Assembly (NCBI GenBank): GCA_031177355.1
Contig: JAPSGR010000021.1
Coordinates: 1-35,035, forward strand
DNA length: 35,035 nucleotides
Direction: 5' to 3'
Source of the DNA: Candidatus Nitrosocosmicus sp.
Lineage (GTDB): Archaea; Thermoproteota; Nitrososphaeria; Nitrososphaerales; Nitrososphaeraceae
The notes under the pieces are model-generated. The model saw only the letters and a program-made list of their open reading frames with translations. It was not told the DNA's origin and did not search any database. Shown piece after piece: positions 27,307 to 34,862 of this stretch. How positions within the stretch are numbered: position 1 is the first letter of the stretch; each line of letters opens with the position of its first letter. A program made the translations under genes and the position numbers.

Positions 27307-27930
27307 ATAGTAAACATTTTAACAACGATCGTAAGCATGAGGAAAACTTTACAGGATTACTGGCCTGAACCTAACCTATGACCTTACTACTATCTACATC
27401 AGATTCTAATTCAGGTGAAATAGTTGTGGATTACATGAATGTCAAGCAGTATGATAAACAATGAGAACAAATCCTTAATGCTTATCATACTTTTGGCATA
27501 TTGGCTTGTTACTGGTTGGTCTTAACTGCGTTGGCTTACGGGACTACAAACTTATGCATGTTGAGTTTACTTATCCGAGGTCAATTGATAAGTAATCCAG
27601 AATTGTATAACATACTATTTAATATCTGATCTTGCTATTCTAAGGTAATGGATATCTTATTGGTCTTTTCTAACTGTTTTTCTCTATGATGGAGGAATTA
27701 ACTGATATATTAAACATATAAACTCAATCCTTGTATGATAAAAAAATATGGAAAAATGTTTTATTTGCTATCAAATGGGGTTATAAAGTCTATTTCGCGG
27801 GGATTATTTCCAAAGACGAAATTGATAACTGAACTAAAGTAATGATTCTAGTTCCAATGTAAATATAGAATGAAGAATAAAAAACAAAAAAAGTTAAGTT
27901 AAAATAAATTTAAGCACATGTAATTACTAA
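27307..27930. other. Intergenic region with possible remnants
   Basis: 624 bp. Small plus-strand open pieces such as MTLLLSTSDSNSGEIVVDYM (27379 on, 28 codons) and a hydrophobic start-less piece with YWLVLTALAYGTTNLCM near 27510-27600 might be ruins. Neither is supported further. Confidence 0.3.
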
Positions 27931-28188
27931 CTACTGCATCGTTGAATTATCAGTCATACCTGTAGAATTGCTCATTCCTCCAGTCGTATTGCTCATTCCT
28001 CCAGTCGTATTGCTCATTCCTCCAGTCGTATTGTTAGTTCCCATTCCACCTGTCATGTTGCTGATTCCCTCGGTTATTTGTTCATGAAACATTGCAGAGA
28101 CAGGCGCAATCATTGATGCTCCCACTAATGTCGACGTTGCTGCTACTATGCTTAATACTACAAATAAGGTTGTTTTATACATATACAT
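27931..28188 (-). CDS. Small secreted Met/Asn/Thr/Gly-repeat protein
   Basis: 85 aa. A signal peptide covers residues 1-32 (TTLFVVLSIVAATSTLVGAS, cut near VSA). The mature part (about 53 aa) is a low-complexity repeat: M-S-N-T-T-G-G three times in tandem, bracketed by looser versions (ISNMTGGMGTNNTTGG; MSNSTGM). The repeats correspond to three identical 21-bp units in the DNA. N-x-T sites are dense, so surface glycosylation is plausible, and Met-rich repeats can bind Cu(I) (inference). No family is recognised. A single gene. Confidence 0.7.
   Translation of the reverse strand: MYMYKTTLFVVLSIVAATSTLVGASMIAPVSAMFHEQITEGISNMTGGMGTNNTTGGMSNTTGGMSNTTGGMSNSTGMTDNSTMQ
27971..28033. repeat. Three 21-bp tandem repeats inside the secreted peptide gene
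   Basis: Three identical units starting CTCATTCCTCCAGTCGTATT at 27971, 27992 and 28013. They keep the reading frame, each coding for one seven-residue unit. Confidence 0.95.
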
Positions 28189-28649
28189 TTTCTTTTATTA
28201 TACTTTATAAAGTTATACAAAAATGTATTATAATAATATCTAACTTTTATCTTTTAAATTATGTTGACTAAATATGTCAATATCCCTAATGTCCTCAGTT
28301 TTTTTGAAGTATTATATCGTTTTTTGACTCAAGGTGCCTTTCTCTGGAGTTTACAATTGGTGTTTATCTTTTCTTTTCCTGGATATCAATTGTCTGGACC
28401 AATTTATCAACAATCAATTTAAAATATATAGTTAATTCTATCTTAAGATAGTACAAATTCTAATTTTCTTCAACCTCTAAATTTTAACTAATATGTAATA
28501 AAACAACGATCCTAAACCTGATTATGTTGCTAGATTCAGTGACTCACATTATCTAAAAATATTTACAGTTAAAATTATTGCTATTAGCAATTAACTTCAG
28601 CACATTACATGATGTAAGAAATATTTATATATTGTAACGTGTATTACAT
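28189..28649. other. Intergenic region with the Hsp20 promoter
   Basis: 461 bp without a gene, AT-rich, divergent promoters. The last 45 bp hold two palindromes and a TATA box, described separately. Confidence 0.55.
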
Positions 28650-28657
28650 ATGTTACA
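28605..28657 (+). promoter_or_regulatory. Hsp20 promoter with flanking palindromes
   Basis: TTACAT-G-ATGTAA (28605-28617) is followed by a TATA box AATATTTATATATTG (about 28619-28634) and then by a second inverted repeat TGTAAC...GTTACA (28633-28657). The start codons (28650 and 28659) fall 24-32 bp after the TATA centre, so the transcript is probably leaderless. The palindromes flanking the TATA box look like operator sites for a heat-shock repressor. Confidence 0.55.
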
Positions 28658-29330
28658 TATGAATAATAAAGATATAATACCAAATGACTTGTTTGACCGA
28701 TTCTTTGATGTACCTTTCGGAAGAAGAGGAAGAAGATTATCTTCTATGTTTGATGCAAGGAATATGTTTGCACGAGATTTCGATTCCATTTACGATGAAA
28801 TGGACAAAATGTTTGACGTGTTTAACAATATGTCAAATAATGCTCCCAAAGAACTTGTGAGAGAGTATAATACAAAAGAAGGTAATAAGGTTCGAGAAAT
28901 TGGACCAATAGTTTATGGATATTCAATGACCATTGGACCTGACGGTAAACCACATGTAAGGGAATTTGGAAATCTCAAATCTCTAAAGAACAACAATACA
29001 CAAAATATAGGATCTCAATTGGAACAATCTTCCCAGATTTCTGCAGAAAGAGAACCATTAGTTGATGTCAATACTACTGATAACGGCATCAAAGTAATAC
29101 TAGAAATGCCTGGAATTAGAAAAACCGATATTCAAATAAAAGCATATGATTCTAAGGTTGAAGTAACAACAAGTAAGGACGCCCAAAGAAAATACCATAA
29201 GACAATTGATCTTCCAGAGCAAGCTGATATAGAGACAGCAAGGTCTGTATACAACAATGGTATATTGGAAATAACCTTCGACCAAAAGAAAGTCAATAAA
29301 CCTGCAGGTAAGGAAATTAAGATAGAGTAG
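28650..29330 (+). CDS. Small heat-shock protein, Hsp20 family
   Basis: 226 aa. The N-terminal arm is Arg/Asp/Met-rich (FGRRGRRLSSMFDARNMFAR; EMDKMFDVFNNM). A middle segment GPIVYGYSMTIGPDGKPHVR is typical of archaeal ammonia oxidisers' Hsp20. The alpha-crystallin domain is at residues 134-226: PLVDVNTTDNGIKVILEMPG, KVEVTTS, KTIDLPEQADIETARSVYNN, GILEITF. It is an ATP-independent chaperone that holds unfolding proteins. The first Met (28650) and Met4 (28659) are both possible starts. Palindromes around the TATA box suggest repressor control. A T-tract ends it. Confidence 0.93.
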   Translation: MLHMNNKDIIPNDLFDRFFDVPFGRRGRRLSSMFDARNMFARDFDSIYDEMDKMFDVFNNMSNNAPKELVREYNTKEGNKVREIGPIVYGYSMTIGPDGKPHVREFGNLKSLKNNNTQNIGSQLEQSSQISAEREPLVDVNTTDNGIKVILEMPGIRKTDIQIKAYDSKVEVTTSKDAQRKYHKTIDLPEQADIETARSVYNNGILEITFDQKKVNKPAGKEIKIE

Positions 29331-29353
29331 GATAAATCTAATCTTCAATCTTC

Positions 29354-29360
29354 TTTTTTT
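29354..29360 (+). terminator. T-tract terminator after Hsp20
   Basis: Seven T residues 24 bp after the stop codon, preceded by a pyrimidine-rich stretch. Confidence 0.45.
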
Positions 29361-29864
29361 ACAATTATATTATCTACCAATAAATTTCAAATTATTTAGT
29401 AATATTGTCACAGACTAAAATAGATACGGTTAGTAATTTTATACACAACTACAAATTATTTATTGTTAAGGAACAAAAGATTTCTATTAATGTATGACCA
29501 TGAATTATATTTACATAACAATAGTTTAATAATATTCGATTTTCATCCTATTCCAATTACCAAGTAACAAATCCAATGATGGTCTCAAGCATATAATTAT
29601 TAAATCTGACGATTCTATAGACTCATGTGGCTATCCACATGGTTTCCACCGAACCTGCAATGTATATGGAGCTGAATGCCGTCAAACTAACTACCAACTT
29701 ATAGTAAATACATAATATGTAGCTAGGTTATCTTAATACTAGTTCCTTGTCGATTGTAAAGAAAATAACGGTAATTCAAGTCCTCATACCTAGCGAACTT
29801 TGACCTGTCATATATTGTGTGTGTCGACAAGACTATTTTCAGGATATAATACTAAAATACTATT
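29361..29864. other. Intergenic region between convergent genes, with a repeat copy
   Basis: No gene is supported; it contains a diverged dispersed-repeat copy at 29631-29683. Confidence 0.5.
29631..29683 (+). repeat. Dispersed repeat, diverged copy C
   Basis: The first half is well kept (ATCCACATGGTTTCCACCGA) and so is the 10-bp lead-in ACTCATGTGG. The second half is diverged (TATATGGAGCTGAATGCCG). It lies 182 bp 3' of the minus-strand hydrolase gene. Confidence 0.65.
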
Positions 29865-31121
29865 TCATTCTTGTAGCGAAATGGTAAATTTCTTGATGTC
29901 TCTGACCGGATTTGAAAGCCAGCCAAAAAGATCTTCTAGAACCTTTTGTTCCATTGGTCCGTCAGCAGTTAGCCATTTAGATGAAGGATAAAACACGTGC
30001 CCAAGGTCTGGATACTCAATCAATGTATGATCAGGATGTCCTACTTCTGTGAGTTTTTGTTGTAAAAGTAAAGCCTGCTGTATGGGGGTTTGTGAATCAT
30101 TCTTTCCTTGTTGTATCAAAATAGATGTGTCAGAAGGAACTTTACCTATGATGTCTAAAGTAGGTATCAAAGTGTAGTGAGAGGTAAGCCAGGTAGGACA
30201 ATAACCACACTTTCCATCTGGTGTTACGAGTCCTATTGTATTTAGACCGTCTATTAACCGGGGTTTGAGTTCGTCACTGATACTTATGAAAGTATCGTTA
30301 TTTCTGTTATATTGGGGACTCAGTTGTTCTGCAGTTACCGTTCCATTAGTCGTAGTAATATTTTGAGAAAGAAGTAGAGTCTGGTTTCCCACAAGAGAAG
30401 TGAAAAGAGGATTCGCCGAGACCTCTTGGACTGATACTAATCCATCGTTATTGTGATCTAAAACTTGTTGGGCGTAAAGTATCCGGTTCGTAACTAACTG
30501 AAAGTAAAGTAATTCACGTAAATTTTGTGCTACCGACCCCATAAGTACAATGTTATCTACTTTTTCTGGATTGTCGATTGCAACTCTTGGGACAATCATT
30601 GTACCCTCACTATGTCCAACTAGAGACACGTGGTTAGCATCTACCTCTGGTTGCTGTATAAGTAGATCTAAAGCCTTTTCTACATCTTGCTTTAAATGAT
30701 TGATCGTTATCTCTTGCCATAAATTGTTATTCAAAATTGAGAGATTCTGACCTACGTTCCTCTTGTCATACTGCAATACTGCAAAGCCTCTTTCGGAAAG
30801 ATATTCAGCTATTTGAAAGAAGGGTCTGCCAGGTGGGTATACTATTGCGCCTGTTTCTTTATCTATATGGATAAAGTCTAGAGTTTCGTTCATATCCAAA
30901 GGTCCTGTACCGTGGACCAGCAGGACAGCTGGAAATGGACCATCTCCTGTGGATGGAAAATTTAATCTAGCATTTGTCTCCAAACCATTGCCCAAATCGA
31001 TAACCATATTTCTATAATTAGTTGTCTGTAAATCTGATTGAGCATGACCTGTGACAACTACACTATAAAACATAAAGCATAATGCAGAAATAGAAAGAAT
31101 TATCGAAACCTTTAATGACAA
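29865..31121 (-). CDS. Secreted alpha/beta hydrolase with two EF-hand loops
   Basis: 418 aa. A signal peptide covers residues 1-28 (VSIILSISALCFMFYSVVVT, cut near HAQ). The hydrolase core shows VLLVHGTGP, nucleophile Ser171 in LVGHSEGTM, acid Asp342 in QQGKNDSQTP and base His375 in DLGHVFYP. Between the nucleophile and the acid is an insertion of about 110 residues with two calcium-binding EF-hand-type loops: 222-233 (DHNNDGLVSVQE) and 272-283 (NRNNDTFISISD), each with the 1-3-5-12 acidic or Asn pattern, and a Cys pair CGYC at about 305-308. It predicts a Ca-dependent extracellular esterase or acyl-hydrolase; the substrate is unknown. Relatives are often annotated dienelactone hydrolase or BAAT-like. 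A single gene. Confidence 0.87.
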   Translation of the reverse strand: MSLKVSIILSISALCFMFYSVVVTGHAQSDLQTTNYRNMVIDLGNGLETNARLNFPSTGDGPFPAVLLVHGTGPLDMNETLDFIHIDKETGAIVYPPGRPFFQIAEYLSERGFAVLQYDKRNVGQNLSILNNNLWQEITINHLKQDVEKALDLLIQQPEVDANHVSLVGHSEGTMIVPRVAIDNPEKVDNIVLMGSVAQNLRELLYFQLVTNRILYAQQVLDHNNDGLVSVQEVSANPLFTSLVGNQTLLLSQNITTTNGTVTAEQLSPQYNRNNDTFISISDELKPRLIDGLNTIGLVTPDGKCGYCPTWLTSHYTLIPTLDIIGKVPSDTSILIQQGKNDSQTPIQQALLLQQKLTEVGHPDHTLIEYPDLGHVFYPSSKWLTADGPMEQKVLEDLFGWLSNPVRDIKKFTISLQE

Positions 31122-31324
31122 AACATTTGATGATATATGTTCTATAAATTAAAGATTACTGGTTCATGATTGGTATATAATTAATTGTACCATTGTAGCC
31201 CTGATATTAATCAAATAATAACAAAAAGAATAATGACGGTGTTGTATTCTCTACTAACGAATCTAATTTTGTGTAAAACCTATTTCCCCAATTTATTAAA
31301 AATACTTTTAAAAAAAGAAAAAAA

Positions 31325-31333
31325 CTTTTAAAG
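31325..31333 (+). promoter_or_regulatory. TATA-like box before the Cys-rich secreted protein
   Basis: CTTTTAAAG, centred 26 bp before the ATG at 31355, which favours that codon (fifth in the longest frame) as a leaderless start. A second similar box (31306-31314) lies 19 bp upstream. Confidence 0.4.
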
Positions 31334-31342
31334 ATTCCATTT

Positions 31343-31879
31343 ATGAGGGAATGTATGTTTACAATTACAAAAACTATTGGCTTGGTGGCCATATCTTTAC
31401 TGGTTTTTTCCTCATTCATGCTCTATAGCTATGCTTTACCAAAAGATCCTAAATGGGGTAAGGAGGGATATTGCCTTGATCCGGTTGAACAATTATCTGG
31501 TCAAAAGTATTTGACCTGCTGTTGGCAAGAAATTGGACCCAGCCCAGATGCGTCAGAAGCTGAGACAGAGATTACGCGTTGTCAAACATGCTGGTATGAT
31601 GTTAATGGTCAACCTGATAATTGTGGTGACATTTATGAACCTCGACACAATGAAGAAGTAAGCCCGGGTGCTTCTCCGACTGAAGGTGTGTCTGATGACC
31701 CTAAAGCTGGAGACGATCCTAATCCGGGTATTCCACCAACTGAGGGTGTAGTTGATGAAACAGAAAACCAAAACAATGGAAACGAAAATGAAAATGATGA
31801 TACAACATCAAACACTATTCCAAGAAAGGGTGGAGACTTGGGTATATCTGACCTTAACGAAAATGTGATTGTTCAATAG
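31343..31879 (+). CDS. Secreted Cys-rich protein with Pro/Glu/Asn tail
   Basis: 178 aa from the first Met, or 174 from the Met at 31355, which gives a cleaner signal peptide (TITKTIGLVAISLLVFSSFM, cut near SYA) and fits the TATA spacing. Residues 33-95 hold six Cys (YCLDPVEQ; TCCWQEIG; TRCQTCWYD; NCGD), suggesting three disulfides or a small metal site. The tail has two copies of a P-G-x-x-P-T-E-G-V unit (PGASPTEGV and PGIPPTEGV), then an Asn/Glu-rich linker. No family is recognised. It is probably surface-exposed. It is divergent from the secreted hydrolase with a 221-bp gap. Confidence 0.72.
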   Translation: MRECMFTITKTIGLVAISLLVFSSFMLYSYALPKDPKWGKEGYCLDPVEQLSGQKYLTCCWQEIGPSPDASEAETEITRCQTCWYDVNGQPDNCGDIYEPRHNEEVSPGASPTEGVSDDPKAGDDPNPGIPPTEGVVDETENQNNGNENENDDTTSNTIPRKGGDLGISDLNENVIVQ

Positions 31880-32278
31880 CATACGGATTTCCAATCTCCT
31901 TTCTTCTGTTGATCACATGATAGACTTAGGTAAATCATTAAGCTCAAGGATTTCATATGTTAATGAAGCCTAATTGACATTGATTTTATGGTTACATACC
32001 TTTCACCGTATTGTAGTTGAGAATTGTTGCAGTGACTGTAGAACGTTACCATATGATTTATAGTAACTACTTTACCTCCAAATTTGCAATCCACACTTCT
32101 CGCTCTATAATAATTTTTTTGTCATAAAATAAGTGCAAATGATTTTTTTTAAATAATCTATTACATCCTATTCGCTCTCGCGTCGTTAGGGCGATTTTAT
32201 TTTCAATCCTATTGATTGATGGTGACGATTCAATAAACACATCTAGTCAATAAAAATAATGTTGCATTAATAATAGTA
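31880..32278. other. Intergenic region, nothing supported
   Basis: 399 bp with no coding-like frame and no repeat. A run of eight T at about 32144 may end the upstream transcript. Confidence 0.45.
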
Positions 32279-32434
32279 ATGCCTGAAGAACATGTTAACA
32301 AAAAAAAGAATGACTCGCAGCAAGATGTAGGCGATGCGGCTGACAACAGTGAGATTAACATGGATGAGTCAGGCAACATCCCAAAACCGGGACCAAGAGG
32401 AATCGCAAAAAAGATGAGAGAGACACAAAATTAG
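32279..32434 (+). CDS. Small charged protein, unknown function
   Basis: 51 aa, read directly from the sequence: MPEEHVNKKKNDSQQDVGDA to the C-terminal IAKKMRETQN. It is highly hydrophilic and probably disordered, with a Gly/Pro turn IPKPGPRGIAKKM near the end. Base composition is richer in GC than the flanks and codon choice looks coding. No signal peptide or Cys. No family is recognised. Its start lies after TAATAGTA without a Shine-Dalgarno, compatible with leaderless translation. Confidence 0.6.
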   Translation: MPEEHVNKKKNDSQQDVGDAADNSEINMDESGNIPKPGPRGIAKKMRETQN

Positions 32435-33009
32435 ACAAAAAACCTTGAGCCTAATGACACGTAACCCTTCTTTACATTTTATTTTCTAAGCTAGCAAAAT
32501 ATGCAGTAGACGATTTAAATAGAGATAATTATTTCAACAAATAAAGAATACTAGCATCAGTATGGCTAATGAGGTAGATTAGAGAGTATATACGATTCTA
32601 CTTGCCAGGTGTTTTTGTATCGTACCTTATCCTTTCTATCCTTGAACATCTGAAACGCTTTGGAGGTCAGTGACAGATTTTTATTACAATACATTTCCTA
32701 TTTACAACTGTATTTTCTATGATGGTATCGACGTCCTGGAGGAATATGTGTGCAGCCTTAGCAATTTCTCTCGTCGCCCCGCATTGAATTGATAGTTTTT
32801 GACCGGATGTTCTTTCGCATCTTTATTTGAAATGGATAAAAATAGAAATTATAAATAAAATGTTTAAGAATATTTGATTTGATTTTTCTGATTCTAAAAT
32901 AAAGAAATAAAATAGAATTTTGTGATATTGTGGTTAGAAATGATGTTAGAGAATTTTATTTAGTAGAGTTAACGAAATTAACTACCTTAGTCTTTTATAT
33001 TGTTGGAAA
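32435..33009. other. Intergenic region containing a decayed gene
   Basis: 575 bp. The minus strand carries coding remains at 32566-32819, described separately. The last 190 bp are very AT-rich and hold the promoter of the phosphoribosyltransferase gene (TATA-like CTTTTATATTG at about 32992). Confidence 0.45.
32566..32819 (-). pseudogene. Decayed Nitrososphaerales-type helix-turn-helix protein
   Basis: Two pieces in different frames on the minus strand. The first, from about 32816, reads SGQKLSIQCGATREIAKAAH, then IFLQDVDTIIENT. After a stop the second reads LTSKAFQMFKDRKDKVRY. This order, a Thr-Arg-Glu-Ile-Ala-Lys helix-turn-helix start followed by Ser-Lys-Ala-Phe-x-Met-Phe, matches a paralogous family common in Nitrososphaerales as I remember it. 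No start codon and at least one frame break and internal stops are present, so it is a ruin. Confidence 0.5.
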
Positions 33010-33726
33010 ATGATTTTGTTTGATTCATTAAAGAACAAGTTTCAGTTACGCTTTAAAAATAGAGAGTCTGCAGCCAAAATACTTGCAGGTGCGTTGGAAG
33101 ATTCATTAAATAAGCTAAAAATTGACAAAAATAAAGACACCTTATCATTACTTAGTATACCTCGAGGTGGCGTAATAGTTGGAGACATCGTTGCAAACAA
33201 GTTGCCATATAAGAACGAGTTTAATATAATCATACCTAGAAAACTTACGGCTCCTCATAATCAAGAAATAGCAATTGGAGCGATAATGGAGGAAGAATTG
33301 GTCTATTTAAACGAAGAAGTCATAACAGAAATAGAAATTGATTTAGATTACATTGAAAGAGAAAAATCAAGACAATTAGAGGAAATAAAGCGTCGCAAAT
33401 CTTTATACAAAAATACAAAAGAATTACTAAATATCAAAGATAAAATAGTTATTTTGACAGATGACGGTGCAGCTACTGGGGCCACAATAATAGCAGCTTC
33501 TAGATGGATAAAAAAACAGAATCCAAAGGCAATTGTGATTGCTATCCCCGTAGCTTCAAAGGATACAGTAGAGAAATTAAAGAAAGAATGTGAAATTGTA
33601 ATCACAGCCACAACCCCATCTGCTACTAACTTCAAATCTGTGGAACAATATTATCAGGAATTTAAACCTGTAGAAGATGAAGAAGTTATAGAGATTTGTA
33701 GAAAGAGAAATTTACTATCTTTGTAG
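33010..33726 (+). CDS. Phosphoribosyltransferase family protein
   Basis: 238 aa, type I PRTase fold. Seen: IPRGGVIVGDIVANKL (pyrophosphate-loop region), PRKLTAPHNQEIAIGAIMEE in the flexible loop, and the PRPP-binding motif VILTDDGAATGATI at residues 147-160 with the Asp-Asp pair. A long helix (YIEREKSRQLEEIKRRKSLY) precedes it. The acceptor base is unknown. In many bacteria an identical type of PRTase is fused to, or adjacent to, a dienelactone-hydrolase-like domain; here such a hydrolase lies 398 bp away, convergent. Confidence 0.9.
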   Translation: MILFDSLKNKFQLRFKNRESAAKILAGALEDSLNKLKIDKNKDTLSLLSIPRGGVIVGDIVANKLPYKNEFNIIIPRKLTAPHNQEIAIGAIMEEELVYLNEEVITEIEIDLDYIEREKSRQLEEIKRRKSLYKNTKELLNIKDKIVILTDDGAATGATIIAASRWIKKQNPKAIVIAIPVASKDTVEKLKKECEIVITATTPSATNFKSVEQYYQEFKPVEDEEVIEICRKRNLLSL

Positions 33727-33873
33727 ATTTTCTTTCATTTTTGCTATGTCTATACTAGACGGGTAAAAAGCGACATAAAATATGCGAATTTTTTGGGGGA
33801 AATTATGACAATATAAATGATATTTATAAAGAAACTCATTAAATGGCTTTTATTGGCATGATTTAACAAAACC

Positions 33874-33881
33874 TTTATAAA
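33874..33881 (+). promoter_or_regulatory. TATA box of the first mini-peptide
   Basis: TTTATAAA, centred about 25 bp before the ATG at 33903, predicting a leaderless transcript. Confidence 0.5.
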
Positions 33882-33902
33882 AGTCTGCAACAAACCATTC
33901 TT

Positions 33903-34007
33903 ATGAAAAAATTATTGGCGATAATAGGTGCTCTGATATCCGGAGGCATAGCTTTCGTAGTCTCAACTTCATCACAGATAGCTGAGGCTGGATCAAACTT
34001 AAATTAA
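33903..34007 (+). CDS. 34-aa hydrophobic mini-peptide 1
   Basis: Read directly from the sequence: MKKLLAIIGALISGGIAFVV and then STSSQIAEAGSNLN. A Lys-Lys N-terminus and a 17-residue hydrophobic core make a signal-peptide or single-TM segment with almost nothing after it. It is clearly paralogous to the next peptide. A TATA box lies 25 bp before the ATG. No family is recognised. It may be a membrane-active or signalling peptide, or a leftover signal sequence; the repeated pattern argues for a real gene. Confidence 0.6.
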   Translation: MKKLLAIIGALISGGIAFVVSTSSQIAEAGSNLN

Positions 34008-34022
34008 AGAGGTAAGAAAGGG

Positions 34023-34115
34023 ATGAAAAAGCTATTCGCATTAATAAGCGCATTTATCACAGGCGGCCTCACTATTGTAACACAATCAGCAACTGCTGCT
34101 CTGACTGGAAACTAA
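34023..34115 (+). CDS. 30-aa hydrophobic mini-peptide 2, paralogue of peptide 1
   Basis: MKKLFALISAFITGGLTIVT, then QSATAALTGN. Aligned to peptide 1: MKKL, an aromatic or Leu, A-[IL]-I, [GS]-A-[LF]-I-[ST]-G-G, then V and Ala-rich end. Substitutions are conservative, which is the pattern of a selected protein. It begins 15 bp after the stop of peptide 1, with AAGAAAGGG before the ATG as a ribosome site, so the two form a small operon. It is followed by a T-tract and the convergent hydrolase gene. Confidence 0.6.
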   Translation: MKKLFALISAFITGGLTIVTQSATAALTGN

Positions 34116-34117
34116 CA

Positions 34118-34124
34118 TTTTTTT
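34118..34124 (+). terminator. T-tract after the mini-peptide pair
   Basis: Seven T residues 3 bp after the stop of peptide 2, directly abutting the stop of the convergent hydrolase gene. Confidence 0.4.
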
Positions 34125-34862
34125 CTATTGTAATTTGTCTAAATACCATTTACTAGATATGTTTGCGACCTGTTCTATTGCACCATCTTCTTCAAATAAA
34201 TGACCTGCATTTGGTATCATTACCAACTCTTTATATTTTACATTTCTTAATTGCTTGAATACTTTTTTGTTTAGGTCAATTACTGCCTTCGAATCCTTTG
34301 CCCCTATTATAAGCAAGGTCGAACAAGTAGCTCTTTGGATACTTTCAGGTCTGACTAGGTCTGGCCGGCCGCCTCTAGACACTATAGCATACACATTGTC
34401 TTGAACTATAGATGCCTCAAATGCAGCAGCAGCACCTGTGCTAGAACCAAAATAGCCAATTGGTAAACCACTAACCTTGGGAGAATTATCTATTATCCAG
34501 TTGGTAATAGAAACCAGTCTATTAGATAGCAGTCTAATGTTAAACTTGTTGAGTAAAAGACCCGGAATCTTGCACATGATTTTTTGACTTCTAATGTCTG
34601 TTTCCTGTTGTTCCAGAGTGAGTAAATCAACAAGAAGGGTTGCAAATCCAACTCCATTCAAGGCTTTGGCGACATACTGATTTCTAGGACTATTCAGGCC
34701 ACTTCCGCTTCCATGAGCAAAAATGATCAATCCCAGTAGACCAGAATTGGGAACAGATAATTCTCCTTGTAAGAAAGCCTCACTATTGGGCGATATCGGG
34801 ATATGAAGATTAATGGATACAACATTGGTGGCCTTATCACCAGAAGTTACACTTTCTGTCAC
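34125..34862 (-). CDS. Dienelactone hydrolase-like alpha/beta hydrolase
   Basis: 245 aa, cytoplasmic. Features: LIIFAHGSGSGLNSPRNQYV (oxyanion region), nucleophile Ser141 in YFGSSTGAAA, acid Asp190 in IIGAKDSKAV, base His221 in NAGHLFEE. The sequence matches the hydrolase part of bacterial proteins that combine a phosphoribosyltransferase and a dienelactone hydrolase. In this window the PRTase is a separate gene 398 bp away in the opposite direction, with the two mini-peptides in between. The substrate is unknown. The promoter is in the AT-rich sequence past 34862. Confidence 0.87.
   Translation of the reverse strand: MTESVTSGDKATNVVSINLHIPISPNSEAFLQGELSVPNSGLLGLIIFAHGSGSGLNSPRNQYVAKALNGVGFATLLVDLLTLEQQETDIRSQKIMCKIPGLLLNKFNIRLLSNRLVSITNWIIDNSPKVSGLPIGYFGSSTGAAAAFEASIVQDNVYAIVSRGGRPDLVRPESIQRATCSTLLIIGAKDSKAVIDLNKKVFKQLRNVKYKELVMIPNAGHLFEEDGAIEQVANISSKWYLDKLQ

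Noticed and set aside
27971-28033. Tandem repeats as a possible CRISPR array
   Set aside because: Units are contiguous without spacers and lie inside a coding frame.
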